A stretch of 64,000 nt of DNA from Streptomyces sp. NBC_01214 (GTDB taxonomy: Bacteria > Actinomycetota > Actinomycetes > Streptomycetales > Streptomycetaceae), in assembly GCF_026340975.1 (NCBI RefSeq), contig NZ_JAPEOS010000002.1:1733001-1797000 (forward strand). The letters are read 5' to 3'. Positions within the stretch are counted from its first letter, which is position 1; each line of letters begins with the position of its first letter. The position numbers and the translations under genes are program-made. The notes beneath the pieces were generated by a model, which had not been told where the DNA came from, ran no database searches, and saw only the letters and a program-made list of their open reading frames with translations. Positions 58,848 through 64,000 of the stretch are shown here, piece by piece.

Positions 58848-60905
58848 TCAGGCCAGTTCCCGGCGGAAGAACTCCAGCTCCAGCGCCATCAGCTTCTCCC
58901 GGGTGCCGCCCGGGGTCATGTGGGTGACGCCGGGGAGGGCCAGCAGCTGGTGCGGGCGGCCCGCCTCCGTCAGCGCCCGGGACAGCCGCAGGGTGTGGGA
59001 CGGGTGGACGTTGTCGTCGGCCAGGCCCGTGATCAGCAGCAGCGGGCGGGACAGCTGCGGGGCGTCCGGGATGAGGGAGTCCCGCTCGTACACCTCCGGG
59101 TGGTCCTGCGGGAGGCCCAGGTACCGCTCGGTGTACGCCGTGTCGTAGTGCCGGAAGTCGGTCGGCGCCGCCCCGGCGGCCGCCGCGTGGAAGACGTCCG
59201 GGCGGCGCAGCACCGCCATGGCGGAGAGGTAGCCGCCGTACGACCAGCCGCGCACCCCGACCCGGCCGAGGTCGAGGTCGCCGTGCCGGGCGGCGAGCGC
59301 GTGGAGCGCCGCGACCTGGTCGTCGAGGGTGACGTCGGAGAAGCCGCGGTACATGGCGTGCGTGTAGGCGGGGGAGACGTACGGGGTCCCGCGGTTGTCG
59401 ATGGTGACCACCGCGAAGCCCTGGTCGGCCCACCACTGGCGGTGCTGGCGGCGGCGCTGGTCGGCGGTGACGTCCTGCATGCCGGGACCCCCGTAGCCGT
59501 CGACCAGGACGGGCAGCCGCCGGCCGGGGACGTGGTCGCGGGGCAGTACGAGGGCGGTGGGGATGCCGTGCTCGGTGACCCGCTCCAGGACCGCGTCCAC
59601 CCGGTAGGGCAGGGGCTCGGACAGGTCGGCGGGGGTGAACTCCCGCCCGTCGGGGGTGCGTACCGTGCGCCGTACGCCGTCGGCGTCGGCGCAGGTCAGC
59701 AGCAGGGTCCCGGCGGACGCGGACACGGTGTGCACGCCGGGCCCGTCGGCGACCGGGGTCAGCTCCCCGGTGGCCGGGTCCAACAGCAGCACCTGCTGCT
59801 CGGACGGGTCGCGCAGGCCCGCCTCGATCAGCAGCAGGCCCGCGTGGACCCCGGCCACGGCGCGGACCTGGACCCCGTCCCCGGTGAGGAGTGCGCCGTC
59901 CACCGCGAGGGCGCGCGCGGCCCCGCCCGGGGTGTCGGCGCAGGTCAGCATCCGCCCGTCGGCGAGGCGGGCCGGGGTGCCGGGGACCAGCGGGTCCACC
60001 CACTGCGGGTGCGTGGTGCGGGACAGCTCCCGGGTGCGGCCGGTGGCCGGGTCGGCGGAGAGCAGCAGGACGCAACTCTGGAGCCGGTCCTGGACGGTCA
60101 GCAGGATCTCGTCGGCGGACTCCCAGCCCGCGTCGGAGACGTACGGGTAGGCGTCGGCGTCCCAGTCGAGCCGTATCCGGGTCCCGCCGTCGCCGAGCAC
60201 CCACAGCTGGACGTCGGCGTTGGGCCCGCCCGCCTCGGGGTAGGCGAAGTCCTCGGCCGGCAGCTCCGGATGCGCCGGGTCGGCGAAGTAACGCCGCTGG
60301 AGGGCGGATTCGTCGACGCGGGCGGCCAGCAGGGTGACGCCGTCCGGGGACCACCAGTGGCCCCGGTGGCGGCCCAGCTCCTCGGCGGCGGCGAATTCGG
60401 CGAGGCCCCAGCGGGCCCCGTCGTCCGGGCTGATCCGGCCGCCCGGGGCCACGTACAGGACGTCGTCGGCGACGTACGCGGTGCGCGAGCCGTCGGCGTT
60501 CGGCCGCGGGTCCAGCGCGGGTCCGGCGGCCGGGATCTCCTTCGGGGTTCCGGCGCCGCCCGCGGCGACCTCGAAGAGCCGCCCGTACAGCGCGAAGGCG
60601 GCGTGCAGGCCGTCGCCGGACAGGGCGTACGAGCCGATTCCGGCGGCGACGAGCCGGGTCCGCTCGCGCAGTCGGCGCTCGGCCGCGGGGAGGGGTCCGG
60701 GCTCGGGGCACAGGGCGCGGGGATCGGCCAGCCGGGTCTCGGCGCCGGTGGTGGTGTCGAGCACCCAGAGCGAGTCGAAGGCGTCGGTAGGGCCGGTCGA
60801 CCGGAGGAACCAGAGCAGCCGGCCGTCGTCCCCGAAGGCGAAGGCGCGCGGGGCGCCGTGGGTGAAGCGGGCCGTGCTCGCGGAGAGCCTGAGGAAGTCA
60901 TCCAT
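58848..60905 (-). CDS. S9 prolyl oligopeptidase/DPP IV-like serine peptidase
   Basis: A 685-residue S9 peptidase without a signal peptide, so probably cytoplasmic. The N-terminal 430 or so residues form the beta-propeller (repeated WSPDG- and VSDAG-type blades). The alpha/beta-hydrolase domain carries S555 in GWSYGGY, D631 in LADDNVHPSHT and H662 in GVTHMTPGG. Such enzymes cleave after proline in short peptides or remove Xaa-Pro dipeptides. A perfect palindrome of the regulon element lies ten bases before the ATG, so it is probably co-induced with peptide import. Confidence 0.9.
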   Translation of the reverse strand: MDDFLRLSASTARFTHGAPRAFAFGDDGRLLWFLRSTGPTDAFDSLWVLDTTTGAETRLADPRALCPEPGPLPAAERRLRERTRLVAAGIGSYALSGDGLHAAFALYGRLFEVAAGGAGTPKEIPAAGPALDPRPNADGSRTAYVADDVLYVAPGGRISPDDGARWGLAEFAAAEELGRHRGHWWSPDGVTLLAARVDESALQRRYFADPAHPELPAEDFAYPEAGGPNADVQLWVLGDGGTRIRLDWDADAYPYVSDAGWESADEILLTVQDRLQSCVLLLSADPATGRTRELSRTTHPQWVDPLVPGTPARLADGRMLTCADTPGGAARALAVDGALLTGDGVQVRAVAGVHAGLLLIEAGLRDPSEQQVLLLDPATGELTPVADGPGVHTVSASAGTLLLTCADADGVRRTVRTPDGREFTPADLSEPLPYRVDAVLERVTEHGIPTALVLPRDHVPGRRLPVLVDGYGGPGMQDVTADQRRRQHRQWWADQGFAVVTIDNRGTPYVSPAYTHAMYRGFSDVTLDDQVAALHALAARHGDLDLGRVGVRGWSYGGYLSAMAVLRRPDVFHAAAAGAAPTDFRHYDTAYTERYLGLPQDHPEVYERDSLIPDAPQLSRPLLLITGLADDNVHPSHTLRLSRALTEAGRPHQLLALPGVTHMTPGGTREKLMALELEFFRRELA

Positions 60906-60912
60906 GATCGTA

Positions 60913-60935
60913 GTGTGACATGTGAAATGTCACTG
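60913..60935. promoter_or_regulatory. Full palindromic regulon operator before the S9 peptidase
   Basis: GTGACATGTGAAATGTCAC (60915-60933) is a perfect 7-bp inverted repeat with a five-base centre, the only complete palindrome among the RYGTGACAT sites. Both arms extend to the nine-base consensus (GTGTGACAT and, reversed, CAGTGACAT). It sits over the probable transcription start of the peptidase gene and about 55 bases before the divergent MFS gene. Confidence 0.75.
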
Positions 60936-60988
60936 CCACTAGGCTGTTCGAGTGGTGACCCCGGAGGCGCGGGCTTAGCGTCGAAAAG

Positions 60989-62542
60989 GTGGATCCGAAC
61001 GCATCGCCGAGCAACAGCGGGACCGAAGGCAAGGTCCGGGGAAACGGCAGCGGACTCGCCCTGTTCGTCATCGCCTCCTGCCAACTCATGGTGGTTCTCG
61101 ACATCACGATCGTGAACATCGCGCTGCCGCACATCCAGACCGCTCTCGACTTCTCGACCGAGAGCCTTTCCTGGGTCGTCAACGCCTACACCCTCGCCTT
61201 CGGCGGACTCCTGCTCCTCGGCGGCCGCACCGGCGACATCCTCGGCCGCAAACGGGTCTTCATCTTCGGCGTCCTGCTCTTCGGGCTGGCCTCGCTCCTG
61301 GGCGGACTCGCCCAGAACGAGGGCCAGTTGATGGCCGCACGCGCCCTCCAGGGCGTCGGTGGCGCCATCGCCTCCCCGACCTCCCTCGCGCTGATCACCA
61401 CCACCTTCCGCGAAGGACCGGCCCGCAACCGGGCCTTCGGCGTGTTCGCGGGCGTCTCGGCCGCCGGCGGTGCGATCGGACTCCTCGCGGGCGGCATCCT
61501 CGTCGAATGGCTCGACTGGCGCTGGGTGCTCTTCGTCAACGTCCCCATCGCCATCGTGATCGCCGTACTGGCCACGAAGGTCCTGCACGAGTCCGAACGC
61601 CACCCGGGACACTTCGACTTCGCGGGCGCGCTGCTGTCCACCCTGGGCATGGTCTCGCTCGTCTACGGCTTCATCAGGGCATCCCAGGAGGGCTGGCGCG
61701 ACCCCATCACCCTCGGCTCCTTCGGCGCCGCCGTGGTCCTGCTGACCCTCTTCATCCTCAACGAACGGCGCTCGCCGCAGCCGATCACCCCGCTGCACAT
61801 GTTCGCCGACCGCAACCGGGCCGGGACCTACGGCATCATGCTCATGCTCGCCTGCGCGATCTTCGGCATGTTCTTCTTCCTGACCCTGTTCGTGCAGATC
61901 GTGCTGGGCTTCAGCCCGATCCAGGCCGGCCTCGCCTTCCTGCCGGTCAGCGCGGTGATCGCCGTGGGTGCGGCGATCACGGCGAAACTGCTGCCGAAGT
62001 TCGGCCCCAAGCCCTTCATGGTCACCGGCGCGCTGTCCTCGGCGGCCGGACTCGCCTGGCTGACGCAGACCGACGTCGACTCGACGTACCTCGGCAGCAT
62101 CCTGGGCCCGATGCTGCTCTTCGCCCTCGGCATGGGCCTGCAGTTCGTCTCGCTGACGCTGATGGCCCTGTCCAACGTCACCGACCGGGAGTCGGGAGCG
62201 GCGTCCGGACTGCTGAACACGATGCAGCAGGTGGGCGGCTCGCTGGGCCTGTCGATCCTGGTGACCGTCTACGGCACGGCGAGCCGCAACGAGGCCAAGC
62301 AGCAGATACCGGAATTCCTCAGCACCGCCGGCCCGGTGCAGAAGGCCTTCTTCCAGCGCACCGGGCAGCTCCCGAAACCGTGGGGCGACCAGGTCCTCAC
62401 CTCCGGCATCAGCGCGGCCTTCGTCGTGGCCTCCCTGTTCACCCTGGTCGGAGCGCTGATCGCACTGTTCGTCATCCAGGTCCGCCCCTCGGACCTCGCG
62501 CGCCTCCAGGGCAACCACAAGCCGGCGGTCGACCGGACCTGA
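60989..62542 (+). CDS. DHA2/EmrB-QacA-type MFS efflux transporter
   Basis: A 517-residue protein with about 14 membrane segments. The DHA2 motifs are clear: ASCQLMVVLDITIVNIALPHIQTAL in helix 1, the loop motif GGRTGDILGRKRVF after helix 2, and RALQGVGGAIASPTSLALI in helix 4. It is likely a proton-driven drug or metabolite exporter. GTG start with only a weak AAAAGG before it. It is divergent from the S9 peptidase across the palindromic operator, so shared control is possible, but export has no obvious place in collagen use. Confidence 0.9.
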   Translation: MDPNASPSNSGTEGKVRGNGSGLALFVIASCQLMVVLDITIVNIALPHIQTALDFSTESLSWVVNAYTLAFGGLLLLGGRTGDILGRKRVFIFGVLLFGLASLLGGLAQNEGQLMAARALQGVGGAIASPTSLALITTTFREGPARNRAFGVFAGVSAAGGAIGLLAGGILVEWLDWRWVLFVNVPIAIVIAVLATKVLHESERHPGHFDFAGALLSTLGMVSLVYGFIRASQEGWRDPITLGSFGAAVVLLTLFILNERRSPQPITPLHMFADRNRAGTYGIMLMLACAIFGMFFFLTLFVQIVLGFSPIQAGLAFLPVSAVIAVGAAITAKLLPKFGPKPFMVTGALSSAAGLAWLTQTDVDSTYLGSILGPMLLFALGMGLQFVSLTLMALSNVTDRESGAASGLLNTMQQVGGSLGLSILVTVYGTASRNEAKQQIPEFLSTAGPVQKAFFQRTGQLPKPWGDQVLTSGISAAFVVASLFTLVGALIALFVIQVRPSDLARLQGNHKPAVDRT

Positions 62543-62573
62543 GGGACGGGGGCCCCGGTGGCGCTACCCCTCC

Positions 62574-63095
62574 CTACGCCGCGGTGACGCGGGCCGCGAA
62601 GGCGTCGAGGTTGTCGGACATGCGGGCGAGCCGCTCGTCCAGCGTCAGGGACTCCTCGTACCGCCCGGCGCGCAGCTTCGGCTGGCGCTTGCCGCGTACG
62701 TACAGGGGGCAGGCGAGGTCCGCGCAGATGTACGTGCCGACCGTGTTGCCCTCGCGGCCGCGGGCGCCCGCCAGTGGCGCGGCGAGCAGGGTGACCCCGG
62801 AGGAGGCGTGACCCGTCAGGCAGATCTGGCACAGGCTGGACTTCACCACACTGGTGCGGCCGACGGCCGGCACCCGCAGCGAGATCCCCAGCGGACCGCC
62901 CGCGTCTTCCCGGGGCAGCACGAGATGGGCCCGCAGGGGCGCTCCCGGGTCCACCCACCCCAGGAAGTCCAGGTCCTTCCAGGGCAGTTCGGCGAAGTCG
63001 AGCGGCAGGCGCAGTCGCGCCGCCTCGCCCTTCGTACAGTTCACGAAGGACGAGCGGATCTGTTTCTCGGTGAGTGGTTCCACGGGCATCGACAC
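62574..63095 (-). CDS. FBP/FusB-like EF-G-binding protein
   Basis: A 173-residue protein whose C-terminal half has the treble-clef zinc finger of the FBP family: SSLCQICLTGH, then GTYICADLACPLYVRGKRQPK. The N-terminal PLTEKQIRSSFVNCTKGEAARLRLP is also typical. Relatives (FusB/FusC) bind elongation factor G, help it leave the ribosome and can give fusidic-acid tolerance. GTG 63095 or ATG 63089 could start it; neither has a strong Shine-Dalgarno. Confidence 0.82.
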   Translation of the reverse strand: MSMPVEPLTEKQIRSSFVNCTKGEAARLRLPLDFAELPWKDLDFLGWVDPGAPLRAHLVLPREDAGGPLGISLRVPAVGRTSVVKSSLCQICLTGHASSGVTLLAAPLAGARGREGNTVGTYICADLACPLYVRGKRQPKLRAGRYEESLTLDERLARMSDNLDAFAARVTAA

Positions 63096-63147
63096 TATTG
63101 CCTGCCCTGACCTGCCCGCATCCCGTATTTCCGTGACAAGGCACCCC

Positions 63148-64000
63148 CTACGGGGTGTCCAGGCGATGGATCCGGCAGCGCGCCGGGCCGTTCGTCCGCA
63201 GGGTGATCCCGGCGCCGACCGGGATCTCGGTGTCCACGGCCTCGAAGGAGTAGGCCCGCAGGATCATCGCCAGCGCGATCACCGACTCCAGCATCGAGAA
63301 GTGCTGCCCGATGCAGGCGCGCGGGCCCCCGCCGAACGGGAACCAGGCGTAGCGCGGCCGCCCCGCCTCCGCCTCGGGCGTGAAGCGCTCGGGGTCGAAG
63401 CGGTCCGGGTCCGGCCAGTAGGCGGGGTGGCGGTGCGTCACCCAGGGCGCCAGGATCACGTCCGCGCCCGCGGGGACGGTGTGCTCGCCGATCCGGGTGG
63501 TGGCGACGGCCTTGCGCCCGATGACCGGCGCGGCCGGGTACAGCCGCATGGCCTCTTTCAGGACCTGGGTGAGGTACGGGAGCCGCTCCAGGTCGGCGGC
63601 GCCGGGGGTACGGCCGCCCAGGACGCGGGAGACCTCCTCGCGGGCCCGGTCCTGCTGCTCGGGGTGGCGGGCCAGCAGGTGCAGGGCGAAGCAGAGGGAG
63701 GTGGCGGTCGTCTCGTGCCCGGCGAGCAGGAAGATCAGCACCTGGTCGCGCAGCTCGGCGGCGTCGAACTCCCCGTCGTCCGAACTCCGGGCGGCGGCGA
63801 GCAGCGTCAGCAGGTCCTCGCCGGGAGCCCCGGCCCCGGTCGTGGTCGCGGCCCCGGCCCCGGTCCCGGCCCCGTTCCCGGCGCGCCGGCGCTCCGCGAT
63901 GATCCTGTCGCAGACCCCGTAGAGCTCGTCCATCGCGGCGGCCGCCCGCCGGTTGCCGGGGGTGGGCCAGTGCCGCGGGACGTTGGCGGGGGAGTAGCCG
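63148..64000 (-). CDS. Cytochrome P450, N-terminus cut by window edge
   Basis: The reverse strand is open from the window end to a TAG at 63148, covering the C-terminal 280 or so residues. The I-helix oxygen motif is AGHETTATS, the K-helix ExxR is in EAMRLYP, the PERF-like motif is FDPERFTPEAEAG and the haem-binding cysteine is in FPFGGGPRACIGQHF. An Ala/Gly/Thr-rich insert (GAGTGAGAATTTGAG) lies before the I helix. The upstream reading frame continues as GYSPANVPRHWPTPGNRR, so the true start is beyond the window. The stop codon lies within a CACCCC/GGGGTG hairpin. The substrate is unknown. Confidence 0.92.
   Translation of the reverse strand, partial: GYSPANVPRHWPTPGNRRAAAAMDELYGVCDRIIAERRRAGNGAGTGAGAATTTGAGAPGEDLLTLLAAARSSDDGEFDAAELRDQVLIFLLAGHETTATSLCFALHLLARHPEQQDRAREEVSRVLGGRTPGAADLERLPYLTQVLKEAMRLYPAAPVIGRKAVATTRIGEHTVPAGADVILAPWVTHRHPAYWPDPDRFDPERFTPEAEAGRPRYAWFPFGGGPRACIGQHFSMLESVIALAMILRAYSFEAVDTEIPVGAGITLRTNGPARCRIHRLDTP

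Overview
The window is high-GC chromosomal DNA with densely packed genes, many GTG and a few TTG starts, frequent ATGA/GTGA stop-start overlaps, Tat-type signal peptides, a DtxR/DmdR-type iron box and only one TTA codon found in the annotated genes. This fits Streptomyces or a close relative. About 55 genes are visible. No rRNA, tRNA, CRISPR array, integrase or transposase was seen, so this looks like a chromosomal region rather than an island.

Layout. (1) 1-10.4 kb: a divergent, 3'-truncated ROK regulator, a 1.3 kb non-coding stretch with 144-bp tandem repeats and a possible cysteine-containing leader peptide, then an operon for organosulfur scavenging. The operon holds a TauD-type dioxygenase, an FMN reductase, an SsuABC-type transporter, an NtaA/SnaA/DszA-type flavin monooxygenase, a fumarate-reductase-like flavoprotein and a ferredoxin gene broken by a small palindromic insertion. 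(2) 10.4-25.2 kb: housekeeping and stress genes. These are a quinone oxidoreductase, an iron-box-controlled DUF2470 protein, a SepF paralogue, an ATPase carrying the TTA codon, a MazG-like enzyme, an F420-type oxidoreductase, homocysteine methyltransferase, the Hen1-Pnkp RNA-repair pair, arginine deiminase, ornithine carbamoyltransferase and an anti-sigma-type kinase. (3) 25.4-36.4 kb: two arms of an aromatic acyl-CoA pathway (enoyl-CoA hydratase plus anthraniloyl/salicylyl-CoA monooxygenase-reductase; aryl-CoA ligase, PaaX, acyl-CoA dehydrogenase, RidA). They are separated by a metalloprotease, a SnoaL-like protein with a SoxR-type operator, an acetyltransferase and a small membrane protein. 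(4) 36.5-38.5 kb: tautomerase, SDR and LysR regulator.

(5) 38.5-60.9 kb is the most striking part. It holds a secreted M9 collagenase, a five-gene peptide ABC transporter, an aminopeptidase P, a prolyl-oligopeptidase-type peptidase and the enzymes of hydroxyproline breakdown: two proline-racemase paralogues, a three-gene D-hydroxyproline dehydrogenase, a DapA-type deaminase and an ornithine-cyclodeaminase-type reductase, plus a GntR/FCD regulator. Six promoters in the region carry variants of one element (consensus RYGTGACAT), and the collagenase and transporter promoters share a 32-bp identical stretch with TTGTCA and TATGTT 17 bp apart. I infer one regulon that takes collagen from extracellular digestion through peptide import and iminopeptide trimming to 2-oxoglutarate semialdehyde. 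The final aldehyde dehydrogenase is not in the window. (6) 61-64 kb: a 14-TM drug-efflux-type MFS protein, an FBP/FusB-like EF-G-binding protein and a 5'-truncated cytochrome P450.
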